DNA from: Tigriopus japonicus
Lineage: Eukaryota; Arthropoda; Copepoda; Harpacticoida; Harpacticidae
Reading direction: 5' to 3'
Length of the DNA stretch: 64,000 nucleotides
NCBI GenBank assembly: GCA_010645155.1
Contig: CM021317.1
Coordinates: 9,084,678 to 9,148,677 of the forward strand
The notes below the pieces were generated by a model that was not told where the DNA came from, did not search any database, and saw only the letters and a program-made list of their open reading frames with translations. The translations under genes were made by a program, and so were the position numbers. Shown here in pieces: positions 35,765 through 47,053 of this stretch. The number at the start of each line of letters is the position of its first letter. Positions within the stretch are counted from its first letter, which is position 1.

Positions 35765-37002
35765 ACACGGTAGACTTCACACTAGCACAAGGTTGAATCA
35801 AAATATTGATGGGAAGATTAGAGACAAAATTGCTGTAGGTTGTTTATAGAGTACAAATCATGGCCAGTGGTAGCTGCAGTAGTGGTAAGCCAAGGCAGAT
35901 GATGAGAGTAATTGAGAGCTGTACCACATAGATATAGGCGCAATGCATGGGGATACACGCTCAAAGAAGGGCGCCTCTCTGTTGGGGACAGTCATGTACT
36001 AACCACTGAGAATGAATTTCATGGAAGTAAGTTAAGTATGCTGCACATACATGTGTGTATGTACATGTGCGCAATGACTCCATTTCTCAATTACCATTTG
36101 CGAGCTCTGGTACAGAAGCATACACAAGTATGGAAGTCTCCCTCCCAATATGTGTGGGCCAAGTCACCTCTATGGTAATTGTATACCTATATTGATAGAA
36201 GGAGTACTTTCAAGGTAGATATCTCTCACTAGGGAAACCGGGCAATGATCTCTGACAGGCCAAGATGACAAAACAGACGATCACATATCCTACATTGCGC
36301 ACAAAAGTAGACCACCCATGTCAGGTGGTAGCACTATATGATTCGGGGCAAGTGCGATAGGAGTTTAAGGAGAGTGGTTAAAAGTAGATAGATGACACTA
36401 CACCATAGATGCAAATACAAAGCGCCTATTAATCAAATCAAAGAGCGCTTGTAATGGTAATGACGATGTTGCTGTCACTGAGCAAGGATTGTCTGTTCAT
36501 ACTGAAACCAAGTCTGTATTTGCGTTCAATGTGTTCATTTGAGTTTTCATTTCCAAGTTCTGATGCTAGGCTTCCCACAAGTAGGGGACTTTCCCTCCCA
36601 GAACAGCTGGGACGAGCTATCTCTGTTAGGAGCCTTTTTTCTTTTCCAAGGGAAAAAGTAACTTTCGTTAACCAAATCATTGACCATGAAAAATAAAAAT
36701 TGCATTTGACTCATAAGACAAAAAGACGAATCAATAACCTGATGGTACATTCAATTGTCAATTGTTGCTCGAATCATATCAATTTTTGTGCTTAATTCCG
36801 CAAACCCAACATGGATTGAGTTAATTCGCATGGCACCTCTTGTCATGGACTGTCAAATTCCACTTGTGACAGAATCCAACCTGACATGCCACACATTGAT
36901 AAGGTTTACTCGTTAAAATTGGCGATCTTTAGCATGATAGCTGATTTAAAAAAGGCGAGAATGGAATTAAAAATATGAAACAATGAACCCTGCACAAAAT
37001 TT
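35765..37002. other. Polinton interior, no recognised gene
   Basis: Overlapping short frames on both strands around 36438-36750 show no known domain. No PolB, ATPase or capsid motif was found in any frame here. Confidence 0.4.
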
Positions 37003-37298
37003 CAGCTGATTCCACAAAATAAGCGCCTCTTGCGGTCAGATTGAGTCATAGTTGCCAGCTAGCGAGTGTGTTTTAATGCCACTCATTGGCAAACCGTTAG
37101 AGATTTTCTTGACATCAACATTTCTCCGAAATGTTGAAGTTTGATATCATAATGCCATTGCAAAGAAATGTAAGCATCTAAGGAAAAACCTATTTCACCA
37201 CAGTTTTGCCAAAGGTGGCATTAAAACCCGCTCTCTAGCTGGCAACTATGTCTGAATCTGACCGCAAGAGGCGCTTATTTGGTGGAATCAGCTGAAAT
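37003..37298. repeat. Imperfect palindrome (~95-bp arms) inside the Polinton-like element
   Basis: The left arm (about 37003-37096: TTCAGCTGATTCCACAAAAT, AAGCGCCTCTTGCGGTCAGA, GTTGCCAGCTAG) is the diverged reverse complement of the right arm (about 37201-37298: CTAGCTGGCAAC, TCTGACCGCAAGAGGCGCTT, GGAATCAGCTGAA). It is a foldback or MITE-like insert with a ~100-bp loop. No target duplication was resolved. Confidence 0.75.
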
Positions 37299-37397
37299 TT
37301 TGATCAAGGTTAATTGGTTTGAAACCAAGTTTACTTTAGCATAGTAGATTCGTCAAAGTAGAGTAGTAGTTTACCAGGCACGATGTAAGTCAGACTA

Positions 37398-37556
37398 ATG
37401 AGGAACATTCTGAAGCTTGTCTCTAAACGTTCTAATGTCATTGACCCCTATCTGCTCAACAACCACGCAATAGCTGAGCGTATGTACCTGCAAGTGAATG
37501 TAGTTAATGCCAGCGTTTCCACCTCATTCGATGACCTTGAAAAGCCATCCGGATGA
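37398..37556 (+). CDS. Possible 52-aa minigene, unknown function
   Basis: A short ATG-to-TGA frame with an in-frame TAA upstream and AATAAA at about 37699. It encodes MRNILKLVSKRSNVIDPYLL and then NNHAIAERMYLQVNVV, ending FDDLEKPSG. Composition is protein-like and non-repetitive, but I recognise no family and the length alone cannot establish coding. It may be an exon fragment captured by the element. Confidence 0.25.
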   Translation: MRNILKLVSKRSNVIDPYLLNNHAIAERMYLQVNVVNASVSTSFDDLEKPSG

Positions 37557-38333
37557 TGGATCAATAAGGGTGGGCAGGAAGAACAATGAACGCAATGAGG
37601 TGGAGAGCTAATTTAAAGCACATGTCTGCAATGTTTACTTTGAGACTAAGCCAACTGATTGAAATGTCATGATTCACTTTTTCAAATATAAAGTTTGGAA
37701 ATAAACATGAATCATGGTGGCACATTATTTCAAATTTTCTTGTATTGACTTATAATAGAGGAGTCAGGACGGTCGGGTTGGATACATTGACGGTCAGAGA
37801 ACACGTTGTACATACAGTTGAATGTTTGTACATGGTCATGGTGCAAGTAAACGCGGGAAAACATCTCTCTTTTTTTTAAAGTTCTCTCATCAAAAGGACC
37901 ATTTCTTTCTTTGATCAAAGACCGACAAATCAAAAGACAATGCATAATCTCTTTCGTTCCATGTTGGAGTCAGAATTACACCTACACAAATGTACATAAG
38001 CAGTTACTTTTTGGACTTTATGTTCGTTTTGCCTCCATTAAGTAACGTAATTTTGATCTAATCTAAAAAGAAATCCAATCAAGCACTTCTTCAAAGCTGA
38101 TCTCGGCATTATTTTCTAAAGGAACAGATTTCAGAGTCAGTGAACCAAGTGTAGAAACCTCAAGACTCAGAAATATTGCCACCTTCAATTGATTCTTTTC
38201 AAATTTAGTTTTAATGACATTCAATTTAGTCCTTTTTTGTCTCATGGAAGCATTTCCATGACAAGTGATAAATCACCCCAATCAAAAAACAAATGGCTTT
38301 GACCAGCGCATCTACATCAATTCTGTGACATCA
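37557..38333. other. Polinton interior, no recognised gene
   Basis: Only short frames occur here; the minus-strand one at 38063-38245 follows the gypsy integrase relic but shows no recognisable motif. Confidence 0.35.
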
Positions 38334-38572
38334 TCAAAGTTTTTTTACCAGATTCTTCATAGATTGTACTACCTTCTCTGCATGATCATTGCCAGATGGG
38401 TGATATGCTAAAGAAATGAGATGATCACTTCCAAATTTGGCACATTGTTTAACAAATTGCTTGGAAAAATCCATTGTTATTTTGCCACGGAATCCAAACA
38501 TTGTGAACAAGTTCACCATAGTTTGAGTCACATTGAGGGCTTCAGGAGATTTCTTGTCATAAGACTTTCAAA
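38334..38572 (-). pseudogene. Fragment of a Ty3/gypsy integrase core
   Basis: The fragment reads SPEALNVTQTMVNLFTMFGF, then ITMDFSKQF, then LAYHPSGNDHAEKVVQSMKN. This matches the integrase pattern of a conserved Asp followed by QF, then S-x-YHPQ-x-NG-x-AE (the catalytic Glu) and a basic helix. Canonical residues are altered (GND for NGQ-type) and neither the zinc domain nor the remaining core is visible. It resembles a retroelement integrase rather than a Polinton one, so it is read as retrotransposon debris captured in or inserted into the element. Confidence 0.6.
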
Positions 38573-39310
38573 CTGGCCAGCCTGAAAAAACGATTATGTA
38601 TTTTGGGAAAGGCTAACCTCCAAATTGAAACAAATCACTCAAAATTTCTTGGGAAAGACAAACAAAAGGGTTTCATGGTGCTGTGTTTGACCATGAATAG
38701 AGCATTGAAAGCATGAAAAATCATAGTTTGTCTTCCTTCCTGACAATATTCTTTTGACCATCCAACATTTCTCTTTGGCAAACCTGTTTTTGGATCTAAA
38801 ATCGTTGTTGGAAAATAAAGTTCATTTTAGAGCAGAGTATTTAGGTTTACTTCAGCGTTTAGTAGTATTTATTTCTAAGTTGCCATGGCACATTTGTTTG
38901 AGCTTGAAAGGCAAAAAGACAGATCTTGTCAAGGCAGTGTTAGTTATAATGGGAAAGATTGGGCATATACACATTTATCTTTCCTCTGAAAGATCTGACT
39001 GATTGAATCATCTTGATTTTTGGGTCCAATTTGTTCCATAGCTTGACACCTTGATTTACAAAGGTTGTTGAGTTTTGTTATGTAGGAGTTTCCTGTCGGG
39101 TTGTTGCTCTTGTTTCACAATGAATGCATTGATTTGCTTGAGTCTCCAGGACTGTTTGGAGGGTTTCATCTACCCCTCGTCCACTCTGATTGTATGGGCT
39201 TTCCACATTACAATTAGTGTGGCTTTGATTGCTTTTTTGATTTAGAGAAAGAAACACGGACGTTTTATATAACTCGAGAATAGAAACCTTATCTGACAGC
39301 TTCACTCCAA
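38573..39310. other. Polinton interior between integrase relic and LINE relic
   Basis: The minus-strand frame at 39078-39305 may be the decayed 3' end of the LINE, but no motif is preserved. Nothing else is recognised. Confidence 0.35.
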
Positions 39311-39381
39311 GATATTCGGGAAGGATTTTGTATGCTGTTTGAAGTTGAGCTTGGTAACCAGGTCCGTATTCGTTTTCATGC

Positions 39382-41603
39382 TCATGTTCCTAACACGAGA
39401 AAAAGTGGCAAACAGCATCTCAATAACGATAATACCAATGACTCAATGACATGCTTCAATCGAGAGCACGGGATCTTTGAAAGGAGCAAACTGAGTACAC
39501 CCGGACCTCCTCTCAGTTTTCTGATTAACCATCGAACATGGGTTTTCCAACAAACATGCATACCCGGAAATTTATAACCAGGTTTATCCCATACAACGGG
39601 TCCATCCACCATAATCTCCATTGGTGTAACAGTCAGCACTCTTCCTCTCAAGACCATTATTGAAGTCGTTCCAGGGTTTGCCTTCAGTGCATATGCCGCC
39701 ATAAATGTTCTCCAGTTGTGACAACAGTTCCCTTGGACTGGCCACTCTTGCAACAACAATGGAGTCATCCTCAAAACATATGAGCCCCTCTCTATCATCA
39801 TTGTCAAGCCACAAGAGAAGATCAGCGATGTAAATTAAGAATAAAAGCGGGGAAAGGACAGACCCCAGTGGAGATACACATTGAATTTCACGAAATGGTG
39901 AAAGACGTCCATCCACTTGCACAGCTTGGATATGTCTTGACAAGAATGAGTGGATCCATTTTATTGCTCTTCAATCAAAACCGCAGATAGCAAGCTTCTC
40001 TTCAAGGATGGACCACTCAAGTGTATCAAAAGTGGACAACAAGTCCAAGTGTAGAATAGCTGTCGCTTCTTTATCTGTTCCTTGAGAGGCTAGATGAAGG
40101 AGATTTGACATGGCAGTAAAATTTGAGTGATCTCCCCTAAAAATATGCCGACCCTTTGGGAGGATGTTTTGGTCTTGCAAATAAGCCATTATCTGAGAAT
40201 AAACCACTCAGCCCCTTTCCAGATCTTGGGGAAAACGCCAGTGACAAATGATTGATTGACAAGATGAGTCACAGGCTCTGCAAGGATCTCCCTTTCCATA
40301 TTCAATGTCTTTCTGTTGATGCCATCCAATCCAGAGCTAAATTTATCTTGTAGGGAGTTTATAGCCTTGATAACTTCTTTCCTTTCAAATGGTCTAAAGG
40401 TGAATCGGTCAACAATTTGCCCACGTTTTTCCCAATATTTCGATAGGTCCAATCACACCAGGTTTTTTTTTGACTTTGATAGATGTCAATTTGTTTTCAA
40501 AGAAGGATGCAAGCTCTTCAGATGTTTTTCTTGGAATCAGTCAGTACCTGATCTTCAACCATGATGCAGCTTGAGCCACTATTTGCTTGCTTTTTTGGTG
40601 TGTGCCTTGTTGATGGTATTCCAAACATTTTTACTGTACATGCCTTCTTTGGCTTGCGTTCTTGTTTCTCTTCCAACTCAATTCACACAACAATTTCTCG
40701 ATTTTCAAAGCATTTACAAAGAGCATCTTTCTCGATTCTAACGGCAGCATCACATTCTCTTTTTGGAGAGTCTCTTTCTTGCAACACTGCTTTTGTATCC
40801 TCACTCAAAGCTCCTTTATAGGATGAGGGAATAGCAAAAGCGCACCCTGGTGGGTGCTTATCTAGCACCCGGTTGACATTTTTTCTATGAATTTACCCAT
40901 AAAATCCGTGTCAGTATCCCAACAAAGATAATGACATGGAATTCCCCAAAGATCTGTTAAAAGTTTTCTTTTCTCATCTGTTTGTGGCATCTTTTCGCAA
41001 TCCACTTTTTTGATTTTGATGCATCCAATTTCCTCCATGGAATTGTAGCCACAAGAAGACAATGGTGACTCACAGCGCTTGGAGTTTATAAGTTGTCAAG
41101 CAAAGATTTGGACAGCAACATATGTGGTCTATGGTTGAATGACAAGTCTCATCTTGATCTCACCTTTCTTCAAAAGTGTGCTGAACTCCTGTCTCCATAA
41201 GGTCACAGACCCGTCACTAGAGTCAATTACCCGCCACAGAGACATCAAATGATGATTGTCACCTTCAATTCTCCTAAGGTCCAAGTTCATGTCTACATCC
41301 ATAATTATGAGCTTGCCTTCACACACTGCTGCTCTTGCCATTTGAGCGCAGAACTGGCTCAAATGCTTAGGCACATGTTGTTTTATAGACACCCCACTCC
41401 ACCCACCCACGGTAGAACACTGCAATGAGAACCTTTTTGTCCCTATTTTGTAATCCCTCTAACTGGATAGGTGGGAGATATTTGTCCATAAGGTTATCTC
41501 TCAGTCTAAACCTACACTGCAATAAAAGCTTTCGAGTACTGTCACCCTCGCTTTGTTGGTTTTTGTTCTTGGGAAAAACATGCCAAAACCGGCGTTTTTT
41601 CAA
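39382..41603 (-). pseudogene. Degraded non-LTR retrotransposon (LINE) ORF2: endonuclease plus reverse transcriptase
   Basis: Read on the minus strand the domain order is that of LINE ORF2. At 41603-41129 is an endonuclease-like region (KKVLIAVFYR, then a frame change, then KLIIMDVDMNLDL in place of the usual GD-x-N motif). At 40452-40189 is the RT start (FERKEVIKAINSLQDKFSSG, DGINRKTL, GVFPKIWKGAEW). At 40207-39971 is LHLDLLSTFDTLEWSILEEK, matching the first catalytic-Asp motif. At 39943-39584 is SPLGSVLSPLLFLIYIADLL, then FEDD where YADD is expected. At least three frame changes separate these blocks, so it is non-functional. It lies between the integrase relic and the right TIR. No promoter, tail or target duplication was resolved. 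Confidence 0.8.
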
Positions 41604-41630
41604 ATCTTACTTTTATCCAGGATATCCAGG

Positions 41631-42128
41631 ACTAGCAATCACCGTGCTTTCCATAGTTGGGATAGACACTTACTAATTTGTTTATTATTCTTTAATTGTC
41701 TTCATTTTCCAATGATATGAAAATAAAAATATTGTCTACCACTTCTTTTGAATTTTTTCTTTGTTCATTCATGTTTGTTCGCTCCTGCTTCTTTTATCCA
41801 ACATGATGATGTGTTATGCATGGGAAGTTATTACATCATCTCAATTCAGTAATTAATTTATTTTGAGCCACGCAATTTAAACTATTGTCTATCACTTCCT
41901 TTCTTTGTTCATGTTTGTTGTACACCTTCAGTAATTAATTTATTTTGAGCTGTGCAATTTAAACTTTTGTCTATCACTTCTTTTCTTTGTTCAAATTTGT
42001 TGTGCACCTGCTTTTTTTCAAAATCAGGCCACCTGTGGGTCATTACACACTGGGCCGGAAATTAGGGGTTATGCATGTTTCATTTGATTGATTAGTACCT
42101 GCGGAAACTACGTGCAATATATACTACT
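41631..42128 (-). repeat. Right terminal inverted repeat of the Polinton-like element
   Basis: Reverse complement of 33431-33927 with a single extra base (TTAGTAAGTG against TTAGTAGTG). It ends ATATACTACT immediately before the ATTGAC duplication at 42129-42134. Confidence 0.92.
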
Positions 42129-42134
42129 ATTGAC
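42129..42134 (+). repeat. Right 6-bp target site duplication of the Polinton-like element
   Basis: ATTGAC, identical to the hexamer before the left TIR. Confidence 0.9.
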
Positions 42135-42712
42135 AAAAATGGGGAATTTCTAAAAAAAAAAGTGGGAACGTTGCTTGATCTGTGGAATTTTTTGTAGAAA
42201 ATGGAAGCTTATCAGTCAAAATACAAGTACGTAAAAAAGTCAACATTATAATTGCAAAAACGTATTATCGGGGATTATTATTGGGGCCACCAGTTATATT
42301 TTACAATCTCATTCCAAAAATTGTAATTTTTGTCCCAAAATTACAAAAATGCAAAACTTAAAAAAATCATTAGGTTCACGCTTTTCAAATATGACAAACT
42401 GGAGTCCCTGATCTGCATCTATAATGTTTTTTTGCGAGAATACACAATATCTCATACAACATGTACAGTCATGAGGCTCATTCTGAGTTCTTAGAAGGTT
42501 CGTCATGTGTGCAAACTCGATCTGCCGGCCAAAGGACCATTTTTTGACTCAGTAATACATTAATGGCCCTCCTGAGTTGAAAAACGACCAACCTTGAACC
42601 CATTTGAAACTTTTGTCCTTGGTTTGATCTAGCCAAGAAGCACGGAAATCATGGAGTGGGAGGCTAGCAATGAGAATTATGATTTCCAGCAGAAACGAAC
42701 CATTTGCGTTCT
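42135..42712. other. Intergenic, nothing recognised
   Basis: AT-rich sequence with homopolymer runs. No gene, RNA or repeat was identified. Confidence 0.4.
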
Positions 42713-42892
42713 TCTGCAAATGAGACCTGGCTTGCATTGAGAAGAACACGTAGTTCAAATTTCAGCCCAATCGAATGCCGGAGTGAAAAGTTATGCCTTC
42801 TCAAACTTATGTACTGAAGAGAGCATAAAATGAATGAGCTGAAAATTGAAATACGTATTCTTGTCAACATATGCCAGGTCTCATTTGCAGAC
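42713..42892. repeat. 180-bp palindromic (foldback) repeat
   Basis: The ends are an exact 19-bp inverted repeat (TCTGCAAATGAGACCTGGC and its complement). Homology continues inward (AGAACACGTAGTTCAAATTTCAGC against AGAATACGTATTTCAATTTTCAGC), so most of the unit can fold into one hairpin. It has MITE-like size with no coding capacity. Confidence 0.8.
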
Positions 42893-42928
42893 GGTTGTAC
42901 CGTTCCGACTTTGTCGAAGAACCATTTT

Positions 42929-43180
42929 TGGATTTTTTTTCTTTTCTTTTGGTGCTAGGGTCGGAGGGTTGAGCCTCGCCCGGCCAGCGAAGCCAGCCAT
43001 CACATCGTCCAAAGTTTTTCCGATAGGCAAACTCATGTCCGGTATCAAAATGGTTCTCCGTCTGTGAGTGTGGATTAGCGTCTAAAAGTTTCCTTGAGAA
43101 AGGTCGGGGAGGAGAATCGAACCTGGGACCTCTCTCACTATAGGAAACTGCCCTAACCACGTCACCACGTCTCCTCCCCT
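42929..43180 (-). mobile_element. tRNA-derived SINE, minus strand
   Basis: On the minus strand the head (43180-43105) is tRNA-like. GGGGAGGAG at its start pairs with CTCCTCCCC ~70 nt later as an acceptor-like stem, with a box A-like TGGTGACGTGG and a box B GGTTCGATTC. A non-tRNA body follows, ending in an A-rich tail (ACCAAAAGAAAAGAAAAAAAA). The T-arm does not pair well, so this is a retroposon rather than a working tRNA gene. Confidence 0.65.
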
Positions 43181-43909
43181 ATTTGAATGTGTGGCGAGCG
43201 TATGCTCGCCCAAGGACATCTAGAATAGAGGTGGACTTTTCACGGCACGGCAAAACGGGCCGGAGGTGACCCAAATCAAGTGAAAGGCAAAGATCGAATG
43301 CCAATTCAGCCGGAAATTTAGAGCAGCCTCTTTGGTCTTCTGGCTAATTTGGCTGGGCGAACTGCCAAAGATAAGGCCTCTTCTAGATTAAGGGTTGCTT
43401 GATGCAACTGTTGCAATGTTCAAAATGACTTTAAGATGCTCATTGATTGGCCCCAAGAGCAATAATTGGTTTGAATGTTATACAAAGGTGACTTAACTTA
43501 TTGTTTTGCCACACTTTAAGTCAGCTGGTCTGTCCTAATTTGTTGGTTCAAATATAATTAATCTTAATATATATATTTATATCAATGAAGACCTTTCAAA
43601 TAAAATCATTCAGAACGTAAGTGTCTTTCAATAGTCTTAAAACACTACACGATTGATTTTGTGTGCAGTTTTTCTGATTTGCGGGAGACACCCTGAAGAA
43701 GGAAAACAAGCTCAGTTCTTTCAAGTCGTGCAACAAAGTTCATGTGGCTCATAATTTATAAAGAGTGTTTTAGTGTCTATTTTCCAATGCATCATCATTC
43801 CCTAATCAGTGTGTTTTGTTTAAAGTCTTGTAGTGTCTTAGAAAGCTCTCTAGGTGCTCAATGTTCTCATGAATATCAGAAGTGCGAGGCCGGCCTCTCA
43901 GAAAGCTAA
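43181..43909. other. Intergenic, nothing recognised
   Basis: No gene or clear repeat; a TATATATTTATA-rich stretch lies at about 43567. Confidence 0.4.
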
Positions 43910-44431
43910 AGGCTGGTCTACATGTGAAACAAAACGGCAAATATTTGGTCAAATCCAAGACAAAATTAGCTTGGTGGCAAATATTATTTTCTGTTTGTCA
44001 AATATTTCCGACTTTGAACATGTTGAAATGTTATTTGTTCTTAGGCTAACTTTTTCTCGTCGACAATCGAAATACACATCGATGCATGCAGGGTGTCTAA
44101 TCACGAAACGATTATTGTTAAGTAAAAACTTTCAAATTAATGGATTGAAGGACAAAACAATAATCCTCTAACTTTTGAAATCAAGATAACCAAAATTGAA
44201 CGTCATTTGTGAAAGATTGCAAGGATCCACGGAAATGGACGACATCAAAAGCCATCGATAATCAGTTGGTAATGTTATAGACTAGTCACGTCTCAAAAGC
44301 GTCAACTGACAGGTTCGGAGGAGTTTACAAGGTAGCAACGTTGCCAGGTGGCAGTTATGACTGCCAATGTTCACCAAAAACCAACTAGACAAAACCAAAT
44401 ACCAGTGGAGAGTCGAGGTCTTAAAATGGTT

Positions 44432-44732
44432 GGGGGGACAAGAAAAGGACTGAAAATGACAATAGATATTGTCAATGTCCATAGCGTGGCGTTATGCGTA
44501 AGACTTTCCATCCAAATTAAATGACACTGAAGGAAAGAAAAAAGTCTTGGGCATAAAGCAAGATTAAAAAAATGTCTTTGAAAAGTGACAATATGTGGCA
44601 GTATACAATTCACTTTCTAAATTACGGGACTCTCCTACGGGAGTTTTCAAACAGTATTTGGCAGTGCCAGTTTAAAACAATTTGAAAAAATGGGCAGCAC
44701 TTTGGCCAACGGGAAAAATATTTGACAAACTG
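44432..44732 (+). repeat. ~300-bp direct repeat, left copy
   Basis: Begins GGGGGGACAAG and matches 47054-47360 with scattered differences, including GTCAATGTCCATAGCGTGGC and GACAATATGTGGCAGTATAC in both. It flanks the copia relic on its 5' side. Because both copies include the G-run I do not call it an LTR with certainty; it may be sequence into which the copia inserted. Confidence 0.7.
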
Positions 44733-44760
44733 CTCAAGGAGACAAAAGAAGTTCCCAACT

Positions 44761-45056
44761 ACTGATGGGTTTCGAGTTGGATTTTTGACCGAGTTTTGCC
44801 ACTTTGGATTTTAAGGTCAAAAAGTTGACCCCCAACTAATCTTCTCAACTAGAGACGTCATAAAATATGGGAGCACTGCCAACTCGAAATCCAAAAGTAA
44901 AGCTACTGATGGAACTCGAAATCGAACTAGTTCGAGTGTTGTCAAATTGGTCCCTGTTTAGGTCTTTTTGAAAACGTTCAATACAACCTGCCCTAATCAA
45001 CAATGATAAACTTCCGAGTAAAAAATGGCAGCACTCCCGGTTCGAAACCCATCAGT
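44761..45056. mobile_element. ~296-bp MITE with 15-bp inverted ends
   Basis: The left end ACTGATGGGTTTCGA is exactly complemented at the right end (TCGAAACCCATCAGT). Related CGAGTT/AACTCG motifs occur inside. It has no coding capacity and lies between the left direct repeat and the copia relic. A target duplication was not resolved. Confidence 0.65.
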
Positions 45057-45100
45057 CATCGGCCAACGTCCTCCTTGATGTCAACCAAGAGACATCTGAC

Positions 45101-46936
45101 ATGCTTGCAAATGACCTTTACAATGAAATCCCCGGTGTTACTGGGGGGTGCGTTGATGATGAAATTGAAGTGAATGGGGTGAATGAGACCTTGTCTGAAG
45201 ATAGAGATGATTACCGTGTCCAAGACGATGATGGAGCTGAATGTTGTGGAAAGGATCAAAGAAATGAATTAGATCCCAAGGACAGAGAAGGTGTGGACCC
45301 AAACTACATTGCTTCTGAAAGACCGCAAAGGAGTAGGAGACCTCCTGATCGTTTTGGGGAATGGGCAAACACTTGTACCAACATTTCCGTTGAGCCAAAA
45401 TCTTATGACGAGGCAATGAATGGTCCAGAAAATGAGTGTTGGCTTCAAGCAATGCACGAAGAGATGGAAGCCCTCGTTGAGAATAACACTTGGAACCTAG
45501 TTGATCTTCCAGTTGGCAAAAATGTGATCAAGTCGAAATAGATATTCAAAGTAAAACACAACGCAGATGGATCTATTGAACGATACAAATGTCGTTTGGT
45601 CGCCAAGGGGTTTTCTCAACGGGAGGGTGTCGATTACGTTGACACATATTCGCCTGTCGTGAGATTTGAAGCCATTCGCACATTGGTTGCCTTGGCTGCG
45701 GCGAGGGGATTTCAAATCTACCAATACGATGTAAAAACAGCCTTCCTGCAAGGCAATTTGGATGAAGAGTTGTTCATATCTCAACCCCAGGGATTTGTCA
45801 AGATCGGGGAGGAATCCAAAGTCTGTAAGTTGAATCGCCCTTTGTACGGCATTAGACAGGCTTCAAAGTGTTGGAACACCACATTAGACGAGTTTCTCAA
45901 GTCTATTGGCTTTGTTCCATTTGCATCTGATCCTTGTATCTACCAGAAGGATGGCAAGTGCATTCAGTTTTTGGCAGTATATGTTGACGATTTTTTAATT
46001 GCTTGCTCGGATAGTGGTTTGGTGAAAGAGACAGAGGAAGCTATTGCCTCCAAGTTCAAAATAAAGTCGCTGGGTCCCTTACATCATTTCCTCGGCTGCA
46101 CTGTCCATCAAACTGAAAAATATATTTGGATGGGACAAACCAGTTTCAGTGCTAAACTCCTTGGAGAAACTCAAATGCATGATAGCCACCCAGTTAAGAT
46201 CCCAATGGAACCTGGTCTTAAACTTTATAAGACAGAGGAAGGCCAAGAGGAAGTGGACCCAACAATGTATAGGTCGGTGGTGGGTGGCCTTCTCTATCTA
46301 TCGGGTCGAACGAGACCAGACATATCATTTGCCGTTGGAGTAGTGGCCGGGTTTTGCTCAAAGCCCAATAACACTCATTGGCAAGCCGTGAAGAGAATCC
46401 TACGATATCTAAATGGTACTCGGTCATTGGGGATTTGCTTTTCTAAAAGATCGGATTGTACGTTGGTTGGGTTCTCAGATGCCGACTTTGCTAATGATCC
46501 GGTGGACAGAAAGTCAACATCAGCCTATGTGTTTGAATTGGCAAACGGACCAATTTCGTGGAAGTCAAGGAGGCAACCAATTTGTGCTTTGAGCACAACT
46601 GAAGCTGAACTGATTGCAGCAACAACTTGTGGGCAAGAGGCCATGTACTTGAGAGCATTGCTTGGAAATTTTAAAGTTCCTGTCAAAGAACCCACTGTGA
46701 TATACGAGGACAATCTTGCTACTATTGCCATTTGCAAGAATGCGCGATCACCAAGCTCTAGATCCAAACACATAGACTTGCGCTATTATTGGATAAGAGA
46801 GAAACTGGAAACGAAAGATCTGAGTTTGCATTATTGTCCAACCCTTGAAATGAAAGCAGACTTACTGACGAAGGCTTTACCGATCCCACAATTTACGAAG
46901 CTGAGGGAAGCTATTGGAATGATGTCTGAACATTGA
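45101..46936 (+). pseudogene. Ty1/copia pol fragment (RT-RNase H) with in-frame stop
   Basis: A C-terminal copia polyprotein in one frame, interrupted only by TAG at 45539-45541, where the family has Trp (before IFKVK). The pre-RT linker (RPQRSRRPPDRFGEWA) is followed by RT: YDVKTAFLQGNLDEELFISQ, RPLYGIRQASKCWN, and AVYVDDFLIACSD with the catalytic YVDD. The RNase H region follows: GFSDADFANDPVDRKSTSAY, CALSTTEAELIAATTCGQEA, and SRSKHIDLRYYWIREKL near the end. Gag, protease and integrase are absent upstream, so the copy is 5'-truncated. After the stop, TGTTGAGATGTGATAATTGG with a TATA-like GATATATAA and AATAAA downstream may be the 3' LTR (about 46952-47053). Confidence 0.85.
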
Positions 46937-47053
46937 AACTAGAGAAAGTGTTGAGATGTGATAATTGGAGTTTCGAATGTTCCGAGTTTTTTCTTGATAT
47001 ATAACAGCTGGTTTTCCCCATTTCCAGTTTAGTTGAAATAAAGAGTTCTAATA

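Larger units (their letters stand above)
33431..42128. mobile_element. Polinton/Maverick-like DNA element, 8.7 kb, non-autonomous
   Basis: It is bounded by ~497-bp inverted repeats (33431-33927 and 41631-42128) that match throughout except one single-base indel. It starts AGTAGTATATATTGCACG, ends with the complement, and sits in a perfect ATTGAC duplication. AG...CT ends, long TIRs and 6-bp duplications are the accepted hallmarks of Polintons. Autonomous copies are usually 15-20 kb with protein-primed PolB, retroviral-like integrase, packaging ATPase, protease and two capsid genes; of these only a protease-like frame is visible here. The left half holds small genes with their own TATA boxes and poly(A) signals. 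The right half holds decayed LINE and gypsy sequence. Movement would need enzymes supplied in trans. Near-identical TIRs suggest recent replication or insertion. Confidence 0.88.

Noticed and set aside
43105..43179. Functional tRNA gene on the minus strand
   Set aside because: The acceptor-like stem is good but the T-arm does not pair and an A-rich SINE tail follows.
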